Translations under genes and position numbers: made by a program
Shown: one piece after another, positions 35,678 to 49,240 of the stretch
Position numbering within the stretch: the first letter of the stretch is position 1
How the letters are laid out: the number at the start of each line of letters is the position of its first letter
DNA from: Laetiporus sulphureus 93-53
Taxonomy: Eukaryota; Basidiomycota; Agaricomycetes; Polyporales; Laetiporaceae
Length of the DNA: 64,000 nucleotides
Direction: 5' to 3'
NCBI RefSeq assembly: GCF_001632365.1
Contig: NW_024468573.1
Coordinates: 5,834-69,833, forward strand
The notes under the pieces: generated by a model
The model's database searches: none
Told to the model about the DNA's origin: nothing
Seen by the model: the letters and a program-made list of their open reading frames with translations, nothing else

Positions 35678-38600
35678 CTACGTGGAGCCATCCGTTCCAA
35701 GGTAGTTTTGCACGGCCCCCTTCAAGATCTTGAGCACATCCTTCTGCCGCATCCTGTTCTCCGGCATCTCGTACTTGCCAGTGGCCAGCCCATACAGATA
35801 TGCGAAGTCTGCTTGTGCGACGAGTGGTAACCTTCCGGATGCCCGGCTCTTCTTACCCTCGATCTTTTCCTTGAACTTCGCGGCAAAATCCGTCGAAATA
35901 ACGTCGGCGCGCTCAACGACGTCAGTGGGCACTCCAGCCAAGCTCGCGACATGGGTACCAAACGAGGAAGATGCTACACCCTCGACCAGTTTGTAGAGGA
36001 AGATGAGCTGCATAACACACATGTTTCATTATGGACATGAGTAAGCCGCAGGTGCAACATACCTCTCGCTTTTCATCGTCCACCATCGTCTCCATGTGCA
36101 TGTTGCGGATGTTCGGGTGATATGCAAAGTCGTCAGTCAACGATCCGTAGTGAGTCGCGAAGAAGGAAAGGGCGAGAGTGTGCGTCGCGAGTTGGTGGAG
36201 AACAGCCTATCAACGAGTTCAGCTACTTCCAAGCGAGGCCGGCGTCGTTACGCTTACTCCTGCAATCGCCATCCCATCCTATGCATGTCCCGTCAGCAAG
36301 ACTTCAATGGTTGAAGAGAGTCAACTTACATATGTCGAAGTGCCTCTTCCCAGTTCTGCACGATCATCAGCCGTGAGTCTAACTTGCGACAGAACATAGG
36401 CTCACCATCCAAAATGACAAGGGACTTGGGAGTCCCATCACGAAGAATCTTGCAACTACATACTTTGTGAGCACACCCCAGCAAGAAGGGCAAGTGTTGA
36501 AACCGTCACCATTCATCCAGTTCCACTTTGAAGGTACTAGCATTTGAGAACATGTTATCGTATGCACCCATACGCGTCAGGATGGAGTCAACAGGGCATA
36601 ATCTAAAAGGTTCCGTCAGCTACGAGGTCCCAATATGACCTTCAAGGCGTCTCACTTAGCCTTTCGAGCGGGCACCAGCATTCCAAGTTGAGCCATAATC
36701 TGCAGCAGTTCATCAATATGCGACTCTGCCTTATCACCAAGGTAATCATACCACGCCCGTAGCAGTCATACGCATCGCCTTGAACAGACATTAGCAGAGT
36801 CTTCAGTCGTCGAAAACACATTGCTCACCGTCGACTTGCCACTGAAGTCATCGATGACACGACCGTCAACAACATATGGATGACATGTACCGAGAAACAT
36901 ACCCCATATTCGGCCCTAACCACATAAAGACGTCAGCATATCAACATTCCTGCAATGACCCTGCCACGTACCTGTGAGCAACGCGATCCTCCCCACATCT
37001 CCCCCAAGCTTGACATCATTCGGTATGAAGTCGCCCTTCAACCCCGTACTCACACAAAGTGACGGGTGCCTCAGCTCCTCGAACTCGACAAACGCCGCGT
37101 CGCCCTCCACGAGCTCCGGTCTGCACGACGGCTCACCAAGCGCACTTGATGACTTCGCCAGACTGAAGAGACAGTCGAGCTCTGCGAGCACGCGGATCGC
37201 GCGTAGCCATACGCTCCGATCAGTGTCGAACTCGGCGTATAGCCTGCCCTTGAACTCTTTGATGGCTGTGTTCCGATTCTCACGGGCTTCTTTCAATTTA
37301 CGGATGGTAGGGGCTAAGGACGGCACGAGCCATCGGACAACAGCCTGTGGAGTTTAAAATCTCATGTAGTGATGATATGGGGGTGATATGTCTTTCTCAT
37401 ACCTTGGTGCTCCCACTCTTGGTCCAATCTTTGGGAATGTTCTTGAAACTCGGCTTAGTTTGCACCAGATAAATCTCCTAGAGTGGCAGAGAGATTCAGA
37501 CAGCTGCTGCATAGATGGTGCGAAAAGGGTTTCGACCTTGGTGCCTTGAGCGCTGTGCCAGTAACTGAGGTCGCACCTTCATGCGCGAAATGAGCCATTG
37601 TAAATGACCAGTTGTGAATTAGCCGTACCCGAGCTTCTTCTCAAGCTTCTTAAGCTCCTTTTCCAGGTCTTCTTCAAGGCTACGTATCTCTTCCATAATC
37701 TCGTCATATACCGCGTCCTTGCCATCCTCAGGCATCAGCTCGTTCACACCTGGATTACATAATGAATTGCGATGAGTGTCTACTATTCTCACAAGTGTAA
37801 TATGCCCACTTACTCTCTGAATCAGGCTCCTTGAACATAGACCTGATATGCTTCAGGTTCGGCAGCAGATTGGGGGCAGACCGCAGCAACCCGAGCACAG
37901 TTTTTGACTCGAAGGACTCTGAGGTACTTGAGAGTTCGGAAAGTCCTGTGCTCAGTCTCTTGAAGGCCTATGGCGTTGGACGAGCCAGACGTTACGTTAG
38001 GCAGCAAAGCTTGGATCAACTACGATGGCATACCGTCAACACCTTGAGGAAGTCCTTCACTTTGCAGTTCTTCGCATGAATGCGGGACACAATCCGCTCG
38101 AGGTCCGGAAGACCTTTGGCGACCTTGGTAAACTCATGCTCGAACGTTGGATGGTCCATGAGGTCTTGCACAGCATCGAGCCTCAATAGACAAGTCAGAA
38201 TGCTCCACTGGTGCTGACGCAGACCTGAAGACACACCGTGCATTGATGTCGGACACCTCTCGCAGAGGCATACAGAGCCATATGCGAAATAGTCGCTTGC
38301 CTACAACATTCCAGTGCGAGCTGTAGCTAGTTGGATGTGAAGCTATGATCCATGGCTCACCAGATGGTGTGATGCATCGAGACAGCAGCTTCAGCAGCGA
38401 GCCCTCTTCCGTGCCTTCGTTATTGAGCAGAACCTGACAATAATTCGTCAATTCACATCTGTTTGAATATTCTCGAATATACTTACTTCAATATGCGCTA
38501 ATGTCTGCCCGTCGAGAACGAGGCCCTGGCCACGCTTCATCGGATCATACACGTTGAAGTTCTTCATGCTCAATATGTCCTTGTCAATATTCAGAGTATT

Positions 38601-40936
38601 CAAGTACCTACGCATATACCGTTGATATGTTGGTACCTCAACGTACGGACAGGTCACGTACCAAATCATAGAGCCCAGTGCCTCAATTGCTCCTCTGTAG
38701 CTCACCATCTCACGGATAGCCTCCGGAACGGCAGTGCTCAGCCCATGGCCTGCGTCCTCCATATTGTCATCCTCATCAGATGCAGGGTAGAGCTTCTTGA
38801 GTTCCTTCAGCGTCATCTCGTAGGTCAGGCCTTCGCTCTCACGCAGGCTCGTCCACAGACAGCTTCCGGGAAGAATGGCCTTAAGCAGCCTCGTCGTCGA
38901 CACAGATAGATTGCCCTACGAAAAGGCGTCAGATCAGGTCACAAAGGTCGCAACCCGAACGGAGTACCTTCGTGAAGATGATTTCCTTTGGCCGCAGCTG
39001 GCGTATCAATGTCTCCAGTTTCGTCCTGCACACATCATCCTCGAAGGCACTCAAATTGAACTCGCTCGTCGCGCTGTCCAAGACGCATATACCAAACGTC
39101 TGCTTCCCGTCCTTCTCATTATCGGACTCTTCCTCCCGAATCGAGACGCAGTGGCCGGCCTGCTCGTCCGTGAGCAGTTCTGGGTCGACGAGGGTTCCAT
39201 TGGTGTACACTTTATTGAGCTCGCGACGGACGATCTTGTCCTTCCCCTTGTCTTCCACCGCAGACTTTCCTTTACCACTCTTCTTGTCCGCAGCGAGGCG
39301 CATCTCAGCCCCTAGTGCGGTCTCCGCTTGGTCCACACGGCCGACCTTGTAGCCTGCAACAGATGGAAGATTCAGTAGAGGTCAAGCAAGGTACTAGGAT
39401 CCTTCATACCCTTGGCAAGGAACTTTGCCGCCCAGAAATTGAAAGACATTTCCGGAACACCGACCTGAAAGAGAATATCTTAGTACATCTGTAGAGACGA
39501 ATAGGGAGAAACTGCTGACCATGCTCATCTTCACTCGCTGGGTAAGCTTCAAATCAAACTCGCGATGGCCAATCCTAGCATCCTCCTCGTACAGCTCTAG
39601 AAACTTGCCTTTCTGGAAGAACAGCACGGTGTCGAAATGGTTCTGTTTGATCTCCCAGAACTGTATACAAGTGCGTTAGCGACCAGAATCCTACATGAAG
39701 ACGCGCATATATCGACCTGCTTCTCGAATGGCGTGAAGCCTTTCCACGCTTTGGGGGGTATGTACAACGTGCGTGGGTCATAACCTGGCTTTCCGGGACG
39801 CACGCCGTCTTTGTCTCTGACGTCTCGCAGGAACGAAAAGGAATCGTCGGTGCTCTTCTTGCCCGCTTTTTGCTGCTCGGCGCGCTGCTCGGCGGCGGTC
39901 AAGAAAACACTGGAGCTCGCTTCTTTCTTGAGAGCCGAAGCTTCGACCTGTCTCTTCGGTGCCTTGGCACGCAGGGGGGCGTCTGACTCCGCATCGGAGG
40001 TGGCAGAGGAGTGCGCGTAGTAAGATAACCTCGATGATGCTCGTGACGAGGATGGGCCAGAAGCAGACGAAGGAGCACGCGAGGCAGCCCGGTGGTTGAC
40101 ATTCTCATCTTCATCGTCATCAAAATCGTCCGGAGCTATGAATTCATCATCATCATCCATCATTCGTTCTGGATATATGCGCATCAGTGTAATCGGAGAA
40201 GACCCCTCAATGCGAGACAAAGCGAACTGACGTCTCTTCGCTGCAGGAGCCTTCTTGTATTGTGCCAATTGCTCAGTGAAGGCGCTCACTCTGGGTATGT
40301 TTTCTTCATCATCAACAGATAATACGACAGAAGCACGATGTTTCTGGGCAGCTCCTTTTCTGGCCGTCCTTGGAAAGGCACGTTTGGTTTTCTTATGAAT
40401 GGACATAGCGATCTCTTCAGCCTCTTCATCAGAATCCTCAACCATCATCTTTCTTTTCAGACGTGACATGATCTGTTCGAGCAGTATGCACGTAGTATCT
40501 CAGTCGGCTGTATGCATAACTTGTAGGTGCTTACTGGTTTCCTCCCATGCCTCTTGCCAAGTTCGCTTCCATCGTCGGACAACATGTCAATATCGACAGG
40601 ATCGCTCGTAGGCGGAGTCTCTTTCCCGCTGAGATCGCCCTCGGAACTTCTCGTGAACATAGAACTGGTAACGCGGGAGGATTGAGAATCGCTCTTGCGG
40701 GGTGTACACGCGTCCAACGCGGGACTGCTTGGGAACGCCTCATTTAAAGGCCTCGGTGGCCCTCGAGCATTGTTTGTGGATAGTCTGGGTTTCATAAAGG
40801 GCACGCTCGCGCTCGGTGCAGCAGCGCTAGTCGTCGCGGATGGCTTAGCGAAGAACGACATCAAGCTTTTCTGTTTCATCTTGCTCTGCGATTTCGCATC
40901 GCCATGGGCAGGTCCTGGCGCCTGTTTGGAAGACAT
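35678..40936 (-). CDS. MSH6: DNA mismatch repair protein MSH6
   Basis: A many-exon gene runs from ATG 40936 (MSSKQAPGP; an in-frame ATG at 40993 is the alternative) to TAG at 35678. A PCNA-binding PIP box (QKSLMSFF) is at the N-terminus, followed by an acidic/basic disordered stretch. The mismatch-recognition motif is [11 protein letters not shown] (F-x-E, near 39590). Later blocks include the connector and lever regions ([35 protein letters not shown]), the ATPase Walker A GPNMGGKST assembled across introns (about 36840-36980), Walker [15 protein letters not shown] (about 36320-36445), TYDGMAIA and the terminal [17 protein letters not shown]. It forms MutSalpha with MSH2, recognising base mismatches and small loops in the nucleus. 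All key motifs are intact. Confidence 0.95.
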
Positions 40937-41419
40937 GCCTGGATGTGAGCGACGGTGAGGACCTGTAGAGCTACTTAGTGATGGCGGCGACACAAGTCGC
41001 GTACCACCGAGAGACGCGACTAAATTACGCGGACGCGTTGTTTAGATTTGTTTGGCATTGGAGGGTTAGACGAAGGTTTCAACATTCTCCGCTCTCGGTC
41101 AACTACTAGCTTTCTTGCTTGCTCGGAAATATGCTTGCTGAATGTTGCATACATTGAATAGCCGAGCTTGCTTCAACGGTATCTGGGCTGTCCGCCATAT
41201 GACCTGATATCACCATCTGCAGGCGACTGTTGCTCTCAACGCAGTCAACATCTCCGGATCAAGGATTAGAAATAGTAATCGAACCGCTCCTGTAGCTGCT
41301 CCTACTGTCAAACATTACAACCCAAAATGATGCATGTAAATCTTGGTAATCTGGCCATCTAACCATACGAATTCCGCGCGAGGTTTACTTGACATCTCAA
41401 AAACGTACAACTATATACT
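40937..41419. other. MSH6 upstream region
   Basis: This lies between the MSH6 start and the stop of the next minus-strand gene. It presumably holds the MSH6 promoter; no gene is seen. Confidence 0.55.
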
Positions 41420-43479
41420 CTAGAACTTCCAGCCGCCTGCAAGCCCCATGACATCCTGTGGGTCGTACTGATACTTCAGTCTCACCAGCTTCTCCATAGA
41501 CTTGCCATACATCAGTGCCGGGTCCGTGCCAAAGAGCGCATAATTCGGATACCGAGGCGCAAGCGGAACGTCAGTCTGGCCATCCGCAACGGCAGCATCC
41601 GTGATTTTCTGAGCGCTTTCAACCATGGCGTCGTACATCACTTGATCGTCTGCCGCATCACTCCATCCGAACCATAGGTTAAGCGGGAGGTAGGCGCGCT
41701 CGCGGTGCGGAGGATAAGCGGACGGGCTGCCGTGCGTCAGGATAGTCGGCAAGAAGGGCTCCACATCGTAGCTCAGCGCGAACATGCTGCTGTTCGCCAA
41801 AGTCTCTGTCCAACTCTGCAAGAATGCGTTGCGGTCAATTGCGTGCATGCTCAGACAGGCGAGAAAACACACCAGCAGCTCACTAGTAACCGTTTCCAAA
41901 ACAGGGGTCGTTATCGCCTGCAGTGACACTGTGGCGTAGTATCCGCTACATCATCGTCATGCTTCGAGTTCGTGAGGCGATAAAGGTAGACAGAACTCAC
42001 CGAAAGCCTGCGGTTTTCTCGGTGGCAGTTGTTTGAATCAGTGACAGGAATGAACGCGTTGACACATCCTTCTGCACAAATGGAATCGCAAGATACTCGT
42101 CGAAAATACCATCAGGAGGCGTAGGACCGTTGTAGAACAGCAACATCGCGACTAGAGTCTGAAATGGCGCAATGTCAATCTTCGAATCGGATAAGGTAAA
42201 GAACACGTACGTGTCCTCCCAAATGGCTGTAGGCCATGATAGCTGAGGCTTTAGGATCGGTAACTTTTGCTGCGAAGTTCGCCGTGGCCGCATTAACTGC
42301 ATCCAAGTTGTTGTCCGTGTCCATGACCACCACATGGCCTCCCTACGCAATGGTCAGCTGATATCTAAGTAAGCTTCCAAGACGCGTTATCTCACCCAGA
42401 CAGGACCTTGCGGGTACGTCTTCATAACGAATGAAGTCACGATGCCCTAGAGCTTATCTTAGCATGAGGCATGACGGCAGATGTTAAATTGTCATACGAA
42501 GTTGTTATAGCCTCCCTGATAAGGGTCATTGTAAGTAATGACCACATCAAGCAACGCACGTCTCACCTTCATTCCGAAGAACAGATCTGGGTCAGATGCT
42601 TCGGTGACAGTTGTGATCGTACCATTCGGCAGCACCATCTCGTAGGCGATGACATTGTCGAACGTCAGACCGTGCTCATTCGTCAGCCATGAGTAGCCTG
42701 TACATTTGACTCATCAGTTACTCCAACCCCATGGATCACCATAGTATAATGGAAGTCACCTCCGCCTAAGGTAAAGCCTGCAACGCCGACACCAGTTGCA
42801 CGACCACCCACGACGTTTACTTCAAGGGGCTCAAGCGCTTCGTATACATCGTCCCACCGAAGCCCTCCGCCAACGGATACAGTTCGGGCTTCCGGATTGT
42901 ATTGCACTTGTTTGAAGCGAGACATGGCGATCTGCACTCCAATTGTGGACGACGACCCTGGGTTCATCATGTGACCACCGCCCTTGACCTGAACAGAAAT
43001 ATCTCAGCATCACGACATTCCATGGCACTGAACAAGCAGTAGAACTCACCGCGAATGGCGTGCGCGTGCTTCCCAGGATTTGAAGCTTAAAGCGGATTAA
43101 TCAGAGGAGAAAGTTCGGGGGCTTGATGTCACTCACGATAATAGCGATATCTTCCGCGCTACCGGGATCAACTGAACAGAGCGCAGTATCCATGCTGGTC
43201 ACCGCATAATGGTGGATATCCGCGACATACACCGCCTCCGCTGCATCATCGTTGTCAACGGGTCAACCGCAAACCAGCATGGCAAACTAACGTACGTGAG
43301 TAGTAGACTTCGGATGCAGAAGAGACCGCTCCCGCGATCTGCTGACAAGGTGTGGAGTCGTTCCCTAATGCTAGAGATGTCTGATGGTTGAAGCCATTCA
43401 GCGTGTCCATGGAGGCGACGACAGTCAAGGTCGGGAGCGAGCCCGCAAGAAACGCGAGGAAAGAGGAACGTTTACCCAT
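41420..43479 (-). CDS. Secreted FAD-linked oxidoreductase (BBE/PCMH type), tandem copy 1
   Basis: ATG 43479 opens a signal peptide (MGKRSSFLAFLAGSLPTLTV). Several exons on the minus strand, split by short introns, give SMDTALCSVDPGSAEDIA, the FAD-binding PFAVKGGGHMMNPGSSST with the His expected to hold FAD covalently, VSVGGGLRWDDVYEAL, VNVVGGRATGVGVAGFTLGG, GYSWLTNEHGLT and VLPNGTITTV. The C-terminus ends with YPNYALFGTDP, LKYQYDPQDVMGL and GGWKF, the usual BBE closing segment. Tyr of GYSW occupies the place where bicovalent enzymes have Cys, so single covalent attachment is inferred. Substrates in this family range from sugars to alkaloids and cannot be named here. The tandem paralogue starts at 46176. 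Confidence 0.87.
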
Positions 43480-44153
43480 TGTGCAGAGCCTTGACGGAGT
43501 AGATTATCGCAAGATAAGCAACGCAGGACACCGAGCTGCTGCAGTCTGCTCCAAGTGTTCGGGATAGGGTGCAATGGGGCGGACAACCGTAGAGCAACGA
43601 TGGGCTCCACTCGAGTGATTACACGCAATTTATAGGCCATACCCCACAGGCGAGGCCACGGTAGGGAAAGTCCGCTGCGCACGGTGTGCGGCGCTGGCCA
43701 CGAAGTAAGTTGAGATGGACGTCATGATCGCGTTCCGTCTGGTGCCTATCCAGGTATGCTCAAGTCATCGCCGGTGACCTACGAAAATGGATCGTTGGAC
43801 ATTTAGATTGCCATGTCGAGAATTTGTTGAGCTACAGAAGCCCTCTCTGGCACTTCGAGCGCCCTAACCCGGGTCCCGATGATGATCCACAGAATATTAA
43901 CTCATATACTTAGAGACCCGATTGGCCCATTCAGTTACATTGCTCGCGATGCATCGTACGATTGCGGTGCCTATGAGCCCGCTTCGCGTCGCGGTTACGC
44001 GTATAGCGGCTGCCATTTTTATTATTCGGCAAACTAATGAGGACCTAATAACTCCCTTGATTTATTCGAGCGTATTACAACAACATTCGCATCCGGACAC
44101 CCATAGTATTACTGTGAAGCGAGAGAACTTGTCCAGAGAGGAGCTGTTCGTCT
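43480..44153. other. Spacer between the two tandem FAD oxidases
   Basis: This contains the promoter of copy 1, including a TATA-like site at 43629-43634, and the 3' UTR of copy 2. No gene is seen. Confidence 0.55.
43629..43634 (-). promoter_or_regulatory. TATA box candidate for FAD oxidase copy 1
   Basis: TATAAA on the minus strand, about 150 bases upstream of the ATG at 43479. Confidence 0.45.
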
Positions 44154-46176
44154 TCAAACCATCCAGCCGCCTGAGAGGCTCATAACATTATCGGGATCGT
44201 ATGTTGCTTTCAACGCATACATCTCCGGGAGGGCGGTTCCGTAGATCTCCTCCAGGCTTGTCGAATAAATGGCGTAGTTCGGATAATGAGGCGCGGACGT
44301 CAAAGATTGGCCCTCCGCCGTTGCCACGTTGGTCAGATTGGTTGCGCTTTGAACGATGGCATCATGCATCGTCGGATCTTCCGAGGAACTTATCCATGAG
44401 AAGTAAATGTTGAGTGGCAGGAAGGGTTGGGTGCGAGCGTATGGGTACGCCGATGCGCTACCGTGCGTAAGAATGCTTGGGAGGAATGGTTCGACGTCGT
44501 AGCTGATTATCGATGCAGAGCAGTCTCCAGATAGTGCGGATCCCCAGTGCTATGCACGTGCGTTAGCACCTAAGCATGCCTCGTACTTTAAATGTACTTG
44601 CCTCGGCCTGATCGAGTACAGCGTTCATGATACCATCCGTGATTTCCACAAGAGGAACAGTGTTATAGTACCCACTACAGCGGGTTCCAGCGCTTGTCAA
44701 AAACGCTAATCCATGATAAAGCGGCGCCTCTTACCGGAAATTGGCGGTTTCATTCGTGGGTTCAACCTGCACCAGATCCAAGAATGGACGGCTGGCGACG
44801 TTTGTACATAACGCCGGAATCGCCAGGAATTCGTCGAATATTCCAACTGGCTGTGTTGGAGCATCGTAGAACATCAATACGGAGGCGATAATCTGACATG
44901 TGCTTGTCAATAATAACGTACAACCCAGAGACGCAGGATGGACTGACCGAGCCTAAAGTATAGTCGAGAGTTGTGATGATCGCAGCCTTGGGATCGGTGA
45001 CGTTGTTGGCGAAGTTCGCAGTGGCAATATTGAGTGCATCCACGTTGTCCCCCGTGTACGCGATTTGACCACCCTGAACTCGGATAAATGAATGTGCTGG
45101 TTATCATGGTGGTGCACATACCCACACCAGGCCTTGAGGGTATGTGGCCAAGGTGAATGTCGTAACGATGCCCTACAAACTAGCCTTAAGCAGAAAGTTC
45201 ACGTCGGGAATTAGCACATGCATACGAAGTTGTTATACCCGCCCTATGGTGTTGTCAGCATGAGAATAAGACGAAACAAGAATGAACATCCTCTCACCCT
45301 CAAACCGAAGAATAAGTCCGGATTGGATGACACTGAAACGGTGGTTATGGTGCCATTAGGCAACACCAGCTCATAGGCGAGCACATTGTCAAGCGTGAGC
45401 CCATACTGGTTCGTCAACCATGAGTACCCTGTGCATGTATTAGGCACCGCTCCTTGACACATTGGCAACTACTCACCCCCACCGAGGATGAACCCCGCCA
45501 CGCCAATGCCGGAGACTCTCCCACCGACGACGTTGACGTTGTAGGGCATCAACGCCTCATATACATTGTCCCATATGTTACCTGCTCCGACAGCGACAGT
45601 CGAAGTGGAGGCTTCATAGTCGATTTCATCAAACCGCGACATCGCGATCTGGACGCCGGTTGTGGAGGAATAGTTGGGGTTCATAATGTGTCCACCTCCT
45701 TTAACCTTCAATGGTGTCATGCAGGGACCAAATCATAGTAGAAAACTAGACTCACGGCAAACGGAGTTCTTGTGTTACCCAGAATCTGGAGCTGCATACC
45801 GAAGGGGAGGTTCATCATGGCTTGACAAACTTATAGATCCACGGAAAATTGATCATACGTACAATCGTACCAAGGTCGTCGGCCGTGCCTGGCTCCACAG
45901 AGCATATAGATGCTTGGGAGCTAGATGTAGCATAATGGTACACATCTGACATGTATTGTGCCTCCACTGAAGCAGCCACAAGGGCGCGTCAGTTGCTTTG
46001 ATTACAAAGAAAGGATGGATATGCGTACATGGGTAGGACACAGATGATGCGGATGAGATGGAGCTTGCAATCTGCGTGCAAACTAACAACACGCTAGGAT
46101 CCTGTCTTGGATCGAGCACCGCGCTGGTGAGAACGGCCTGGATGACCAAATATAAGGCTGTAGTGCGTCGATACAT
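44154..46176 (-). CDS. Secreted FAD-linked oxidoreductase (BBE/PCMH type), tandem copy 2
   Basis: ATG 46176 opens a signal peptide (MYRRTTALYLVIQAVLTSAV). Splicing of short introns on the minus strand yields SICSVEPGTADDLGTI, VKGGGHIMNPNYSSTTGV with the FAD-binding His, VGAGNIWDNVYEAL, VNVVGGRVSGIGVAGFILGG, YSWLTNQYGLTLDNVLAY and VLPNGTITTVSV. It ends with YPNYAIYSTS, LKATYDPDNVMSLSGGW. Exon order and block spacing follow copy 1, with clear but well-diverged similarity, so the tandem duplication is old. Both are transcribed in the same direction with 674 bases between them. Substrate unknown; an extracellular oxidase is inferred from the signal peptide. Confidence 0.87.
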
Positions 46177-46567
46177 CCCAGCTAGGCAAGTAGCGATGAG
46201 TGACTACACTTTCTGTGACAGTCTTTTGTGCACAAAGCGGATGCAACTCGGAAGCTCAGACTGAGAACTCCTGGACGACCATACAAGGGGAAAGGGGCAA
46301 CGTCCTTCTATCTCAGCCAGCAGGGGCATTATATAGAGTGCTGCGCTGCGTATTAGTTCTTCACAAGGGTGAGGAAAAGGGCGCTTGGATTTGCAGCGCC
46401 CTACTGTCAATTAGCATCGCCAACTAAGCCATGTGCATCGTGAGCTAGTACCCGACATGAAAGTGGATGTCTGTTGGTGAGACATCCATCATAGAAAGGC
46501 GCGTCAAATAAACTCACCGCTGTGTCCGCCATCCGGAAGGTACACGGCTTTGACGTACATATGTAGT
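46177..46567. other. Upstream region of FAD oxidase copy 2
   Basis: Promoter region containing the TATA-like site at 46329-46335; no gene is seen. Confidence 0.5.
46329..46335 (-). promoter_or_regulatory. TATA box candidate for FAD oxidase copy 2
   Basis: TATATAA on the minus strand, about 155 bases upstream of the ATG at 46176. Confidence 0.5.
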
Positions 46568-46885
46568 TAGAGTGTTCATTTCTACGCGGGTCTTGATTGA
46601 ATACGATAGCTTTGAGAGCATCGCAGACTTACTGGCGCTAAGAAAGTTGTGTTTCAGCGTGTACGGTATAAGCAACGGAGTTACTTACATCGTCTATTAT
46701 CACTTGGTCTTCCCAGGAACCCAAAATAGGACTAGAGTGTTCGTTTCTACGCGGGTCTTGATTGAATACGATAGCTTTGAGCGCATCGCAGACTCACTGG
46801 CGCTAAGAAAGCTGTGTTTCAGCGCGTATAATATAAGCAACGGAGTTACTTACATCGTCTACTTCCCAGGAACCAAAGTAGGACT
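46568..46885. repeat. Tandem direct duplication, period 165 bp
   Basis: Copy 1 spans 46568-46732 and copy 2 spans 46733-46885; copy 2 lacks about 12 bases near its end and carries scattered substitutions. The plus-strand frame stays open through both copies but has no ATG. On the minus strand each copy holds an intron-shaped 51-nt segment, GTAAGT...TTCTTAG (46638-46688 and 46803-46853), so it could be duplicated exon-intron debris. Confidence 0.85.
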
Positions 46886-49174
46886 TGAATACTGATCATG
46901 AACCAGCGAACGCGGCTATGAACGGATTTCGTCCATCATATTGCTTTCGTCATTTGCGTCCATTAAGCTCAACCTTCGCGTCTCACCGATAAGCGCGTCT
47001 CTGGTTCTGGTCTCCTTTCGAACCACATTGGACATTCGGACCTAGATCCGAAATCACCTTAGCGAAGAAAAAGCGGGTGACAGCATCGAGCGCAACTGTC
47101 CAACAAAGCGGTGCAACTCAGTGAGACGCCGGAGACGAACTTGGTAGCACGGGCGTCGAACTCGTACAAGCTGACTGAGGACCGAGTGATGGCATAACTT
47201 GTCGACTTACTTGAACGCGTAATGACCGTCGGGAGCATTGCGATCAGGAACGGGCTCATATAGCGCATCGCTGACGGTCACAATCATGCTAAAGAAGAGA
47301 CGAGAGCGCCATGCGAACCGCGTGCCCGAAGCCGTTTGCCTCGGGATACGGAAAGATTGGCGCTCCGCATGCAGCTGCCGACGTCGGAGCGCGGGCAACG
47401 CTTTATTAAGCTCATCTGTTGCTGATTTTGTATTGAGGGGTGCAGAGGCCGGCCGCCGCTGTGGTCACACTGTCAGACTAGAATAGATACCACACAACCA
47501 GCAGTAGCATGACTACTGAGTAGACCACACAAACGGACGTCTAAAACACGCAAAGAGCCATCCACATATGCCACGCAACGTCAAATGCTGCTCGATAACA
47601 TACCAATGAAACTTGATCGCACCATTAATTTTCAAAGCTTCAGCGCTCAGCTTCAAGGGTCGCAGCATCCTTCAAGCAAGCTCTCGCAATATGACCTGCA
47701 CCACAATGCAATGCCCAGCATCTAGTGAAAGAACACCGAAAAATGAAGCCATACCGCAACCGGTTAGTATGCTAATAATCAATGTGATCGATCATGTGGA
47801 GTCTATATTGTCTGTCAAATAGGCTTGACTCGAGCCAATCATGTTCTTATCGAACCAAGAAAGTATCGCTCTAGGATGAAAGGCAGGTGAGCTCCACTTG
47901 CGGGATAGAGCCGAAATTTTTAGCTACAACTAGGACACGCATGGTAGCAATGTATCACACCTGACTGTCTGGATCCACCAGAAGAAAGGGTATGATGAGG
48001 TTCATGAGATTCGCTTGATCAGCCTGGAAGAGAACATCATGGAGCCATGAGGTTGAGCTGATCTTGTTGGTTCAAAACAGTCAATCCGCGGGCAGTACTG
48101 CAAGGACACTGACGATTCAGCCACGAGGACGACTGTGAGCGATGACAGCTGCGACAGACAACTTGGTCATGAAGAATGCACTGAGGATGCCAATGACGTG
48201 TCCAAGATGAATAAGTGTCGATGCCCTTGTCGTTAGCAGCGAGCGCCGAGCTAGTGAGCCAGGAACAGACGGAAGCCGACGGAGAGCAGCGCGGACCTGC
48301 CCTGCATCCGGCTTGGTTGGCAAAAATGCTCACCGGTCCCGAGTTTTGAGTCACCGCATCGCATTGACCATGTATTGATTGGAGGGCCGGTGTTGCTCAG
48401 CTTGAATTTGAATATCTAAATGAGTTTTGAGCCGATCTCAACATCCGCGTGAAATCTCTGCTCATTTTTACAATCCTCAATGCTGTCTTGTAGGACTTGC
48501 GCAGGAACAGACAAGAGAAAGGGGAATTTGTCGTTGCGTAGACTAGACCGTAGCACTCTAGAAACGTCTATCTGTTCGATTAGCAACGACAACGATGGCA
48601 TGGAGCTTTGCCTTCAGCTCGTCCGTCGTCGTGGCGCTACTAATCGGGGCTGGAAAACAATGGCCCGCCTCTGCATCCGCGAAAAAACAAGATTTGATCT
48701 CTTCATCAGCCAGTGATCGACACCGATTACACCGCGCACGCGGTTCGTAGATTTCGGCCGCAAGGCTTGCACAACAACTTCGTGGACTCGCCAGAATCAT
48801 TCCGTATACGTACAAGACGTGGCTGTGACGAGGACACAGAACGTTCTCTTTGACCGCCTCGGCCTTCTATATCTCATAATCCGTATTTCGCTGTTCGACC
48901 GAAGTGAAAAAAGTGTTCTCTCGGTGTCGGGTCCACAAGTGACCGGGCGTGGACAACAGTAACAGGGATGACGCTCCTTCGGGAATAACAGTGCACCCAA
49001 TGCAAACACGTCCTTCCTTACGTCCTGACTAATGCTTTTGCACCTTTCTTTTGCTCGCTAGAACTGCTACGCGTTGCGGTTCCCAAGGTGTAGAGCCGAG
49101 AAACCGACCGTATCGAATGGCACGACTCACGACCCGCGTCTGCCTAGAACGTCACCCTATAGCCGTGGTTGGAG
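46886..49174. other. Gene-poor stretch
   Basis: 2.3 kb with only short frames on both strands (for example 47238-47486, 48037-48354, 48558-48815), none with motifs, spliced continuity or coding-like composition. It may hold decayed sequence. Confidence 0.5.
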
Positions 49175-49180
49175 TATAAA
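49175..49180 (+). promoter_or_regulatory. TATA box of the alcohol dehydrogenase gene
   Basis: TATAAA 61 bases upstream of the ATG at 49241, in a typical fungal leader. Confidence 0.6.
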
Positions 49181-49240
49181 GGCAGCAGCACCGCGCAGAG
49201 ACAACCGCATCCTTCACACCACCCTTTTTGAACCACCGTC

